Made by a program: the position numbers and the translations under genes. Source: an uncultured Campylobacter sp. (GTDB lineage Bacteria > Campylobacterota > Campylobacteria > Campylobacterales > Campylobacteraceae). Taken from it: 14,554 nucleotides of DNA. The DNA lies in the NCBI RefSeq assembly GCF_938045225.1, contig NZ_CALINL010000013.1, positions 1 to 14,554 of the forward strand, written 5' to 3'. The notes beneath the pieces are model-generated. The model was not told where the DNA came from. It worked only from the letters and a program-made list of their open reading frames with translations, and ran no database searches. This document shows positions 1 through 6,865 of this stretch, one piece after another (position 1 is the stretch's first letter; each line of letters starts with the position of its first letter).

Positions 1-46
1 TAAGGGGGAAGGGAGCGACCTCGTAATTCAAGCCCCTTCCCCCTTA
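1..46. repeat. GC-rich 13-bp perfect inverted repeat, possible terminator or REP-like palindrome
   Basis: Bases 1-13 (TAAGGGGGAAGGG) are exactly reverse-complementary to bases 34-46, with a 20-base spacer between them. The arms are runs of G and C in otherwise AT-rich DNA, so this is unlikely to be chance. The stem may extend left of the window edge. No T-run follows it on the plus strand, so it is not a textbook terminator in that direction; on the minus strand the continuation lies outside the window. It could be the terminator of an unseen left-hand gene or one copy of a dispersed palindromic repeat. Confidence 0.5.
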
Positions 47-225
47 ACAAGAAAGATTAAATTTAATACACAATGCTAAATTTAACCAAACCGAATTTGG
101 CGCCTTAAAGGTGCAGGTTTCGGCGAGTAAAATTCCAAATTCCCAAGTCAAATTTGCATACTTCATTAAAAATTAAATCCGCGTTTCGCGTCAAATTTAA
201 TGACCTCAAACCTTTCAAATTTAGG

Positions 226-231
226 TAAAAT
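226..231 (+). promoter_or_regulatory. Candidate -10 box for the LysE-family gene
   Basis: TAAAAT follows a T/A-rich stretch about 30 bases before the start codon at 261. Campylobacter vegetative promoters rely mainly on a TATAAT-like -10 with a weak or absent -35, which fits. AAGGA at 251-255 supplies the ribosome binding site. AT-rich DNA gives many such matches, so this is tentative. Confidence 0.35.
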
Positions 232-260
232 CCAAAATACAAAAATCAAAAAGGACGAAT

Positions 261-860
261 ATGAACGCGTTTTTGCAGGGCTTGCTGCTGGGTTTTAGTG
301 CGGCGGTACCGCTGGGACCCGTAAACGTGATGATAATGAGCGCGGCGATAAGGTCGTTTTGGTCGGCGTTTGCTATCGGGCTGGGCGCTATGAGCGCGGA
401 CGCGGCGTATCTGCTGCTTTTGGCGTTTGGCGCGCTTGAGTATTTGCAGGGCGAAACGGTAGAAAAAGTCATCGGGATTTTTGGATTTTGCTACCTAGCC
501 TACATATCCTGCGTCATCTTTAAAAATGCTAATAGGCCGGTAACGGCGGATCTGCAGCAGGGCGCTGAGGTTAAATTTAGCAAAAACTACGCAAAAGGCT
601 TTTTCGTCACGCTTGCAAACCCGTACACCGTCGGATTTTGGCTTAGCGTGGCAGGCTTTGCCAAAAGCTTTGAAAACGCGGGCGCGGTCGTAGCTGGGCT
701 AGTCGCGGCGATATTTATCTGGATCGTTTCGATGCCGTTTGCCGTGCATAAAAGCGCTAAGTTTATCTCACAAAACATCGCAAAATGGCTAAACTACGCG
801 GGCGCGGTCATTTTGCTGGGGTTTGCTTTCTTTTTGCTTTACAACTTGTGGCTTTTATAA
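261..860 (+). CDS. LysE/RhtB-family amino-acid exporter
   Basis: A 199-residue inner-membrane protein, the usual length for the LysE/RhtB family of proton-driven exporters of amino acids and related small metabolites. Visible signatures are the N-terminal membrane segment with GFSAAVPLGPVN (residues 11-22), the following FAIGLGAMSADAAY (37-50), and the central NPYTVGFW (120-127), which matches the family's conserved NP after the polar loop. About six hydrophobic segments are apparent, with a charged loop at roughly 90-112. The ATG start is supported by AAGGA five bases upstream. It stands alone: the 53-base gap to the next gene holds a possible separate promoter. Codons are GC-rich (gcg, ggc), like the other metabolic genes here and unlike the GGDEF-EAL gene that follows. 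The substrate cannot be told from sequence. Confidence 0.85.
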   Translation: MNAFLQGLLLGFSAAVPLGPVNVMIMSAAIRSFWSAFAIGLGAMSADAAYLLLLAFGALEYLQGETVEKVIGIFGFCYLAYISCVIFKNANRPVTADLQQGAEVKFSKNYAKGFFVTLANPYTVGFWLSVAGFAKSFENAGAVVAGLVAAIFIWIVSMPFAVHKSAKFISQNIAKWLNYAGAVILLGFAFFLLYNLWLL

Positions 861-861
861 T
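856..861 (+). promoter_or_regulatory. Candidate -10 box for the GGDEF-EAL gene
   Basis: A perfect TATAAT spans the stop codon of the LysE-family gene and lies 51 bases before the next start codon. A second weaker candidate (ATAAAAT) lies near 880. This suggests the GGDEF-EAL gene may have its own promoter, but no clear -35 is visible. Confidence 0.3.
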
Positions 862-912
862 TAACTCAAGTAAATAATGATAAAATGAGAGTAAAATTTT
901 TAAAGAAGTTTT

Positions 913-2844
913 ATGCAAAATTCGTATTTTAAAAAATCAACAATGCAGTTTATTATTGTGCCGATTATAGTACTTGTGATTTGTGCATGCTTGGCGATGT
1001 GTTTTATATTTTATAAAAAACTGCAGGACTCTTCTAATGATATCTCAAACGTCGATATACAGAACAAATCCGAATACTATATGAATATACTACAAATGAT
1101 CTATAAGGACATAGCAAAGGGCAATATAGATGAGTTCCAAAGATATAGCGAAGTCGCAAAATCTATTCCTTCGTGGATAGTAAAGCAAACCGGTGAAAAA
1201 AACGAGCTCGTTGCTTTGGCCAGCTCGCAACAGCCAAATTTGATTGGAGAAAATTTGCCTTATAATTTTTGCGGAATGAACTCTAGTGCACACATGGAGT
1301 TAGCGCGTAACGGCGTTTATAAAAGTGTAAAACTGATTCCAGATAACAAGGCTGAAATTTGTTACTTTAAAAAAATAGACGGTGCAATTATCGGTTATAA
1401 TATGGTTCAGGGCGTTAAAATTTCAGGTTTTGACGATCCGCTTTTCATGCAATGGCTTATAGTAAATATGAAAAACACTTTTATCGTAACAAGCGTAATG
1501 GTGTTTATTTGTATTTTTCAGTATCTTCTTTTTTATAAAAGTATAAGAAGTAATCAAATCTCGCTTGTAAAAACTAATGCTAAGCTTGCTGCTAATAATA
1601 CCGAGATGCAAAAGCGTCTTTATAGCGACGCATTGACCGGCTTGCCAAATAAAACGGCTTTGGAGCGTGATTTGGAGACGATGAAAAGTCCTAAAATTAT
1701 CGTTGTAGATATCGATGAGTTTAGAAAGATGAATAACTACTTTGGCGTAGTAGTTTGCGATCAAATTCTGGTACGCATGACTCAAATTTCACAAAAATTC
1801 GCAAACGATAATAATATGGCCGTTTATCGCGTGGGTCCCGATCAATTTGCATTTGTCGAGGATGCTATGCTATTTATCGATAGGTATGAAGATCTGGCGA
1901 CCGAGCTTTTGGATAATATCAAGGGTTTAATTGTCGGCATAGCTGCGCCAGATGGCGAGCAAATCGAGATAGAGATTCATTGCACGGTCGGTTTTGCGCT
2001 TGATGAAACAAATACCCTTAAAAAGGCAATGACGGCGCTAGAGTTTGCCAAGCAAAACGGAAAGGATTATTTTTGTTACTTTAAAAATATAGATGATACT
2101 CCACAATATGCAGAGCAGATTACGCGATCAAATATGATACGAAATGCTATCGTAAATGACAAGATTGTGCCGTTTTATCAACCGATATTTAATAAAGAAA
2201 AGCAAATCGTAAAGCATGAGGCGCTAATTCGTATCCAAAATAGTAATGAAATCATATCGCCGAGCATATTTCTGGAGGTTTCAAAGCGCATTAAGCGTTA
2301 CACGGACATAGAAAAAATGCTGATAGAAAAAAGTTTTAAACTAATTGCCGGTATACCAAATGCCGTGATTTCTGTAAATTTATCCGGACGAGATATGACT
2401 GATGGCGACGTAAGCGTGTTTATTATTGAAAAATTAAATAAATATAAAGTCGCAGGGCGCGTGATATTTGAGATATTAGAGGATGAAAACGTCGAAAATA
2501 TCGAACGCATAGGGATGTTCATCGAGCGCGTGCGCAGGATGGGCGTAAAGATCGCCATAGACGATTTTGGTTCCGGATACAGCAACTTCTCCTACATCCT
2601 AAAACTAAAGCCGGATTACATCAAGATTGACGGTTCTATTATAAAAAATATTGATAACAACATGAACTCTCGAGCAATAGCTGGCGCGATCATCGCTTTT
2701 GCCAAGAAGTTAAATATTATCGTAATCGCAGAGTTTGTCCATTCAAAAGAAGTTTTTGATACTTGCGTCGAGCTTGGCGTAGATGAGTTTCAAGGCTTTT
2801 ATTTGGGAGAACCTAGAGATACTCTTTGTATAGAAAATTTATAG
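913..2844 (+). CDS. Membrane-bound GGDEF-EAL protein, probable c-di-GMP phosphodiesterase
   Basis: A 643-residue inner-membrane signalling protein. Membrane segments at about 12-34 and 188-209 bracket a periplasmic sensor region of about 150 residues with two cysteines (C120, C150). A short linker leads to a GGDEF domain (about 236-395) that starts with the typical DALTGLPNKTAL. Its signature is GPDQF (308-312) instead of GGDEF, so diguanylate cyclase activity is unlikely. The EAL domain (about 405-635) keeps EALIR (436-440), N489, E520, DDFGSGYS (550-557), K571 in PDYIKID, and Q627 in EFQGFYLGEP. The usual AEGVE segment reads AEFVHS (606-611), with E607 kept. I infer it hydrolyses c-di-GMP, with the degenerate GGDEF possibly acting as a GTP-binding regulator. 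The ATG is preceded by AAAGAAG. Codon use is more AT-rich than in its left neighbour. The signal sensed is unknown. Confidence 0.88.
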   Translation: MQNSYFKKSTMQFIIVPIIVLVICACLAMCFIFYKKLQDSSNDISNVDIQNKSEYYMNILQMIYKDIAKGNIDEFQRYSEVAKSIPSWIVKQTGEKNELVALASSQQPNLIGENLPYNFCGMNSSAHMELARNGVYKSVKLIPDNKAEICYFKKIDGAIIGYNMVQGVKISGFDDPLFMQWLIVNMKNTFIVTSVMVFICIFQYLLFYKSIRSNQISLVKTNAKLAANNTEMQKRLYSDALTGLPNKTALERDLETMKSPKIIVVDIDEFRKMNNYFGVVVCDQILVRMTQISQKFANDNNMAVYRVGPDQFAFVEDAMLFIDRYEDLATELLDNIKGLIVGIAAPDGEQIEIEIHCTVGFALDETNTLKKAMTALEFAKQNGKDYFCYFKNIDDTPQYAEQITRSNMIRNAIVNDKIVPFYQPIFNKEKQIVKHEALIRIQNSNEIISPSIFLEVSKRIKRYTDIEKMLIEKSFKLIAGIPNAVISVNLSGRDMTDGDVSVFIIEKLNKYKVAGRVIFEILEDENVENIERIGMFIERVRRMGVKIAIDDFGSGYSNFSYILKLKPDYIKIDGSIIKNIDNNMNSRAIAGAIIAFAKKLNIIVIAEFVHSKEVFDTCVELGVDEFQGFYLGEPRDTLCIENL

Positions 2845-3652
2845 AAAATTGACTACCGCGCGACTTTGTATGGGTTTTTAAAATCAACCCTGATTCTTAG
2901 CAAATACATAAATATTGTTATGCAAATTTATCTTTATAAGAAAAATAGCGATGAATATTATTGCTCAGACGATAAGTTTTGCTGATTAAAATCAAACGTA
3001 TCGTGTCATTTTCGCTTATATTTTAATTTATGCGATCGTTGCTTATTTGTCTATTTATGGCGGTCTGTAGTTGTGGTAGCGATTTAAAATTATTATAGTA
3101 TATTTTGTGTTTGTTTTATAGGTATTTCGTTATTTATTTTTATCGGCATTGCACCAAGGATCATACTGATTAAAAATATTTCAAATTTTACTGCATAGGA
3201 TTTTACGGTTATTTATCAAACTTACTATGTTTTGATTTGAATATTATGGTCACTGATTTCATTATAATTGATTTAAATTTTAGCTGCTATTATGAGTCTA
3301 TTGGCTAAAATTTATGACATATTTATACCAAATCGATTATTTTTATTTTTGTTAAAACGGTAGAAAATGAGACACTGGTTTTGACGTTTTTGCTGAAAGC
3401 GTGAAATATTATGGTCGGGTTTTGTAATATAAAATTTGGAAATACATTAATAATTAGGTTTGTTTTTATTTTTATAGTTTAGGTTGCAGGCTTTGGATGA
3501 CTTAAATTTTTGCAAATTTATCGACTACTACTGAAACTAGAAACTATCAAATTTGAATATATTTTTCTGCAGAAATAAGAAGGTCGAAATTATCGGTATG
3601 TATTGTAAAAACAATTTTTGCTAAATTCGGCTCGCAACGAGTAAAATTAGAT
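2845..3652. other. AT-rich gene-free stretch of about 800 bp, possible decayed DNA
   Basis: Neither strand holds an ORF that I can support as a gene, and stop codons are frequent in all frames. The region is visibly more AT-rich than the genes on either side. Short open stretches encode membrane-like peptides: plus strand around 3088-3198, and minus strand around 2890-2970, interrupted by stops. These could be remains of a decayed gene or simply the result of T-rich DNA. An 11-base string (ATATTATGGTC) occurs twice, near 3241 and 3406. It contains the 3' untranslated regions of both convergent flanking transcripts. I see no tRNA, rRNA or clear strong terminator. Confidence 0.6.
3030..3098 (+). 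other. 22-codon ORF resembling a lipoprotein signal peptide
   Basis: An ATG-initiated ORF encodes a peptide with one basic residue, a hydrophobic core and a lipobox-like MAVC followed by SCGSD, then stops after 22 codons. No Shine-Dalgarno sequence precedes it. It may be a tiny lipopeptide (as bacteriocin-lysis lipoproteins are), the broken 5' end of a former lipoprotein gene, or chance in T-rich DNA. I do not call it a gene. Confidence 0.15.
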
Positions 3653-4261
3653 TTAAATTTGCGCTTTTATCTTTTCGTAAAGCGATAAAATTTCATCTTT
3701 TTTTATGATAAAGCTATTTTTGTTGGCGATGAGGTGTGCAGAGCTATGCATGATAGTCTCGGCGACTCTTAGTCCGTTTTGCTTCATCGTCGTGCCCGTT
3801 TCAACGACGTCCACGATTGCGTCGGCAAGGCCAACTAGCGGTGCTAGCTCGATCGAGCCGTAGAGCTTGATGATCTTTAGCGCGGTAGCCTTTGCGGCAA
3901 AATAGTTGCGCGATATGTGCGGCATTTTAGTGGCGATCTTTAGCTCTGGAGCGTTTAAATTTAACTCCTCGCCATCCTTGATACCCACACAAACGCGGCA
4001 TTTACCGATCTTTAGATCAAGTAGGCGCACGACGTCTGGACGGTGCTCTTCAAGTACATCAAGGCCCACCACGCCGATATCTGCAGCGCCGTTTACGACG
4101 TAGGTCGGGATGTCTTGGTTGCGAACCATTAGAAATTTAAAATCGCCCTCGCTCATCAGTAGTTTTCTATCCTCAAACTCAAACGAGCTTTGAAAAATCT
4201 TCCTAAAAATCGCGAGAGTTTCGTCGGCAATGCGTCCTTTTGGCAAAGCAACCGTTAGCAT
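3653..4261 (-). CDS. hisG: ATP phosphoribosyltransferase, short form (HisG-S)
   Basis: Catalyses the first step of histidine synthesis, joining ATP and PRPP to give phosphoribosyl-ATP. The 202-residue length is that of the short form, which lacks the C-terminal regulatory ACT-like domain and in known cases needs the HisZ subunit for activity and feedback control. Motifs seen are ALPKGR (5-10), DIGVVGLD (61-68), and the PRPP-binding segment at about 146-160 with the DVVETGTT core. The start overlaps the end of coaX by seven bases (ATGCTAA), with AAAGGA inside coaX as its ribosome binding site, so the two are probably translationally coupled. It is the last gene of the minus-strand operon and is not in a his operon here. 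No hisZ lies in the window. I recall C. jejuni carrying the long form, so this separates the organism from that species. Confidence 0.95.
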   Translation of the reverse strand: MLTVALPKGRIADETLAIFRKIFQSSFEFEDRKLLMSEGDFKFLMVRNQDIPTYVVNGAADIGVVGLDVLEEHRPDVVRLLDLKIGKCRVCVGIKDGEELNLNAPELKIATKMPHISRNYFAAKATALKIIKLYGSIELAPLVGLADAIVDVVETGTTMKQNGLRVAETIMHSSAHLIANKNSFIIKKDEILSLYEKIKAQI

Positions 4262-4884
4262 AAGATGTCCTTTTTTTGTTCGATTAGTTTTTGCATCCCG
4301 CGAAATACGAGCATGCGGTCGTAGATACTCGTGGTAAAAAAGCGCGATAAAAACTCGCCGTCGCCGCCCGTGAAGTATATTTTTGAGCCGTTTGCCATGT
4401 ATTCTATGAGAAGCAGGATTGGCTTTATGACGCCGTAGCTTACCGCGTCGGTCGTTTTTTGCGGGAGCGCGTCGAGATCGATCTGCGAATTTAGCGAGAT
4501 TTTTAGCCTAGGAGAGATTGTCTCGCAAGTTTTTAAGATGTGCGAAATACCGGGCAGTATCGCACCGCCAAGATGCATAGAGTTCATCATGACGTCTATC
4601 GTTACGGCGCTACCCGCATCGACAATAAGACCGTTTTTTACGGCGTAACAGCTAGCCACGCGGTCGATACCTAGACCTTTATAGATAGTGTCTAGTTCAA
4701 AATACGGCTCTAAGTTTACGAATCTAGGCGAACTTTGCAGTCTCTTGGTTACCTCGTCGTTTACGCTAATAAAATAAATTTTTTCATCGCTTCTAAAATA
4801 TTTAAAATTTTCAAGTCTGATTTTGGTAATTTTGCCGTTTTCAAAAAAAGTGGCGTTAGTATTGCCCACGTCACATAGAGTCAT
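4255..4884 (-). CDS. coaX: Type III pantothenate kinase (CoaX)
   Basis: Phosphorylates pantothenate in the first committed step of coenzyme A synthesis. It belongs to the ASKHA fold and is unrelated to the CoaA kinases. At 209 residues it is shorter than the roughly 250 typical of the family, as seen in epsilonproteobacteria. The hallmarks are all visible: N-terminal DVGNTN (5-10) for phosphate binding, GLGIDR (70-75) carrying the catalytic-type aspartate, DAGSAVTID (89-97), and GGAILPG (106-112). The start lies inside the end of the upstream small gene (14-base overlap). The upstream AAAGAAAA is only a weak ribosome binding site, which fits coupled translation. The stop overlaps the hisG start. 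The neighbours do not form a CoA pathway cluster, so the operon looks like a housekeeping assembly rather than a pathway unit. Confidence 0.93.
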   Translation of the reverse strand: MTLCDVGNTNATFFENGKITKIRLENFKYFRSDEKIYFISVNDEVTKRLQSSPRFVNLEPYFELDTIYKGLGIDRVASCYAVKNGLIVDAGSAVTIDVMMNSMHLGGAILPGISHILKTCETISPRLKISLNSQIDLDALPQKTTDAVSYGVIKPILLLIEYMANGSKIYFTGGDGEFLSRFFTTSIYDRMLVFRGMQKLIEQKKDILC

Positions 4885-5203
4885 GTTTGTAGCCGTTTTC
4901 TTTCATTAAATTTGCGGTTTTTGAACAGATATCAGAGCTATAAAAAATAGCTTTTTTCTTAAAATTTACGCCTGTTTGCTCGGCGATTTTGCCGGCTATT
5001 TCGTTGATAGTTTCAAACTCTTTGCTTAAAAATCTAGCCTTTGCGCTACGGAAAAATAAAAGCGTATAAAATCCCTTCATATCGATGCCCGTAAGTGCGA
5101 CAAGGGTCTTTTTTTTAGTAAATTTATCAAGCTCAACCCAGGTTAGATTTTTTAAGATAATCTTTTTGGCTTCCAGAACTTGATAAATTTCTTGTTTCGT
5201 CAT
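4871..5203 (-). CDS. Small conserved-type protein of unknown function
   Basis: A 110-residue, lysine-rich, probably cytoplasmic protein that I cannot assign to a family. It has no signal peptide or membrane segment. The centre holds a hydrophobic strand-like stretch with GFYTLLFFRS (44-53), followed by a basic ARFLSK, and two cysteine- or lysine-rich patches lie near the end. I judge it real from its setting: it begins in a four-base ATGA overlap with the lipoprotein gene upstream and ends in a 14-base overlap with coaX, so it is embedded in a tightly coupled operon. A small gene at this place between the lipoprotein and coaX is, as far as I recall, present in other Campylobacter, but I cannot verify that. 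The function is unknown. Confidence 0.75.
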   Translation of the reverse strand: MTKQEIYQVLEAKKIILKNLTWVELDKFTKKKTLVALTGIDMKGFYTLLFFRSAKARFLSKEFETINEIAGKIAEQTGVNFKKKAIFYSSDICSKTANLMKENGYKHDSM

Positions 5204-6210
5204 TTAAGCTCTAAACTGTAATCGTCGTAGTAAAATTCTTTCGCGCCGGCGAAAATTTGGCTCTCGACCTCGTCTGAAAGCTCGTAAATTTTGGCGTTGT
5301 CGAGCGCTAGATCAGTCTTGATGAGATAGCCCGTTTTTTCCATTATATAAAGCGAGCCGTTACGAACGGTGGCGCTTGAAAAGATAGCGAATTTAAAATA
5401 CGCGTCTTTAATTTTTTTCAAATTTAGGTCGCTAAGTACGATTTTGCCGTCTTTTAGTAGGATGTATACGTATTCTCCGTTTATGACGATGTCTTTTATC
5501 TCGCCGTTATAGTAAACCGTTTTTTCGGGATTTATCGAGACGATACGTTTGCCGGTGGCGGCTATCATCGTGTCGTTTACGACGTTTAGAGATATGATGT
5601 TGTTAAAAAACTGTTCGCTACTCACGACGACGTCGCGTAAAATTCGACCCTGGTTTTTATCGGCTATCATGATCTTGCCGTCAAGCGTAGGGAAGATGAC
5701 GAGCGAGCTCATAAATAACGGCGCAGCGACGCGGGAGTCTTGCGCATAGACGTTTGAGCTTTCAAACTCAAGCAAAGTATCGTTTGTTGCAATGTCGATG
5801 AGATATATGACATTGCCCGCGCTTAAAAGGGCTAGTTTATTATCTTCTAGAGCGGCTGAAACGATTGCTTCATTGAAGCTTCTTTGAAATAAAATTTCGT
5901 TTGAGCTGTTTGCAACGATCAAATTTCCATCCAAATCGGAGCTAATAATTTTATCGTTGCCGTAATTTAATAAAGTTGCACCTTTTGACAGCTTTATTTC
6001 CGGCGAGAGTAGGCCATTTTTTGTTATAGCCATGCCGTTTTTTAGTACCGCTCCGTTTAAGCTCGTCGTCGAGATGCTAGCCGGTAGTCTATTTTCTGAA
6101 ATCTTTTCATTTTGCACGTCTGTCGGTTCGAAATACTGCCTTTTCGTGCTGCATCCGCCAAGCACCGTGATGCAGAGTGCGGCTACTAAGATAGCTTGTA
6201 ATTTTCTCAT
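5200..6210 (-). CDS. Beta-propeller lipoprotein, candidate BamB-like outer-membrane assembly factor
   Basis: A 336-residue lipoprotein. The signal peptide (1-19) ends in the lipobox VLGGC with C20 as the lipidated residue. Serine at +2 predicts outer-membrane sorting by the E. coli rule. The mature part is a series of beta repeats of the PQQ-like propeller type, for example DLDGNLIVANSSNEILF, DGKIMIADKNQGRIL, KDGKIVLSDLNLKK and TGYLIKTDL. Each has the pattern of a hydrophobic strand, a Gly/Asp turn and a second strand. It sits directly after a YfgM-like gene with a four-base ATGA overlap, which is the yfgM-bamB order of E. coli. From fold, lipidation and neighbour I infer a BamB-like role in beta-barrel protein assembly. 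Sequence alone shows only a propeller lipoprotein. AAGGA upstream supports the ATG start. Confidence 0.75.
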   Translation of the reverse strand: MRKLQAILVAALCITVLGGCSTKRQYFEPTDVQNEKISENRLPASISTTSLNGAVLKNGMAITKNGLLSPEIKLSKGATLLNYGNDKIISSDLDGNLIVANSSNEILFQRSFNEAIVSAALEDNKLALLSAGNVIYLIDIATNDTLLEFESSNVYAQDSRVAAPLFMSSLVIFPTLDGKIMIADKNQGRILRDVVVSSEQFFNNIISLNVVNDTMIAATGKRIVSINPEKTVYYNGEIKDIVINGEYVYILLKDGKIVLSDLNLKKIKDAYFKFAIFSSATVRNGSLYIMEKTGYLIKTDLALDNAKIYELSDEVESQIFAGAKEFYYDDYSLELK

Positions 6211-6773
6211 TTTGCATTTCCTTGATAGTGTTCTAAATTTTTGACGATGGATTGAAGCTGAGAATTTAAAGGAACCTTTTTAAATTCATTTTTTGCTTCG
6301 TCGATTTTATTCTCTTTCATTAGCTCGTACCCTCTAATGAGGGCCTTATATGAGCTTAATATTTGACCGCTAGGCTCGTTTAGTTGAGATTTTACGATAT
6401 CTTTTAAAAGGGGGTCGATTTGCTCGTTTGCTAGCGACTTTAACGCGCTAGTGTCGTTGTTGTCAACAGCTCTTTTAAACTCGTAAAGCGCGTAAAGCGA
6501 GGCATCTTTTTGTTTTAACTCGGCTTTTGCCTGCTCGTCCTTAGGATTGAGTATTAGCTTTGCGTATGCGACATTTGCGGCTTTAAAATCTTTTTCTTTT
6601 AAAACGCCGTTTGTGTAGTATCCTGCCGCTCCAACGATACCCAAAACGACTGCGCCTATGATAATTTTTTTGTATTTTTTAAAAAATCTTTCGCTTTTTA
6701 TTATGTTTTCTAAAAATTGTTCTTGAGTATTTAACTCTTCCTTTATAGAATCAATATCATCTTTGATGGCCAA
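6207..6773 (-). CDS. YfgM-like single-pass membrane TPR protein (TTG start)
   Basis: A 188-residue protein with a cytoplasmic N-terminus (1-35), one membrane segment (about 36-54, rich in Ile, Val and Gly) and a helical, TPR-like extracytoplasmic region that includes YKALIRGYELMKENKIDEAK. This layout, including the basic aromatic stretch RFFKKYKK just before the membrane segment, matches YfgM, the ancillary SecYEG translocon subunit of E. coli that works with periplasmic chaperones. It is the first gene of the five-gene minus operon and overlaps the propeller lipoprotein by ATGA. The start is TTG at 6773-6771. It is chosen because AAGGA lies seven bases upstream and no in-frame ATG occurs until late in the protein. 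An extended -10 box on the minus strand lies at 6810-6818. Confidence 0.75.
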   Translation of the reverse strand: MAIKDDIDSIKEELNTQEQFLENIIKSERFFKKYKKIIIGAVVLGIVGAAGYYTNGVLKEKDFKAANVAYAKLILNPKDEQAKAELKQKDASLYALYEFKRAVDNNDTSALKSLANEQIDPLLKDIVKSQLNEPSGQILSSYKALIRGYELMKENKIDEAKNEFKKVPLNSQLQSIVKNLEHYQGNAK

Positions 6774-6809
6774 GTTTTTTCCTTAAATTTTAGTTATTGA
6801 AAGTTCGTA

Positions 6810-6818
6810 ATTGTAGCA
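6810..6818 (-). promoter_or_regulatory. Extended -10 promoter for the yfgM-like operon
   Basis: On the minus strand the sequence reads TGCTACAAT, an extended -10 (TG-N-TACAAT) one base off consensus. Transcription would start near 6803, leaving a leader of about 30 bases that contains AAGGA before the TTG start. Confidence 0.5.
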
Positions 6819-6856
6819 TAATAAATATAAAACAGCATAAAAATCAAGGCAAATTG

Positions 6857-6865
6857 TGTTATAAT
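6857..6865 (+). promoter_or_regulatory. Extended -10 promoter for the gatC-aroE operon
   Basis: TGTTATAAT is a perfect extended -10 box. Transcription would begin near 6872, giving a leader of about 25 bases that includes the ribosome binding site GAGG (6889-6892). This is the only clear promoter I see for the nine-gene operon, so fur is probably expressed largely from here. Confidence 0.6.

Noticed and set aside
1423..1785. 120-codon minus-strand ORF inside the GGDEF-EAL gene
   Set aside because: It lies opposite a well-supported domain protein, has no family resemblance, and is a shadow of the real gene.
2872..2890. GGGTT/AACCC hairpin after the GGDEF-EAL gene as a terminator
   Set aside because: The five-base-pair stem is not followed by a T-run, so it is not supported as a rho-independent terminator.
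3292..3363. 23-codon plus-strand ORF in the AT-rich gap
   Set aside because: It has no ribosome binding site and no recognisable feature beyond a hydrophobic end; expected by chance in such DNA.
3602..3641. Small inverted repeats (ATTGT/ACAAT and CTCG/CGAG) just past the hisG stop, as a possible operon terminator
   Set aside because: The stems are only four to five base pairs, mostly A/T, and no good T-run follows on the minus strand; too weak to call.
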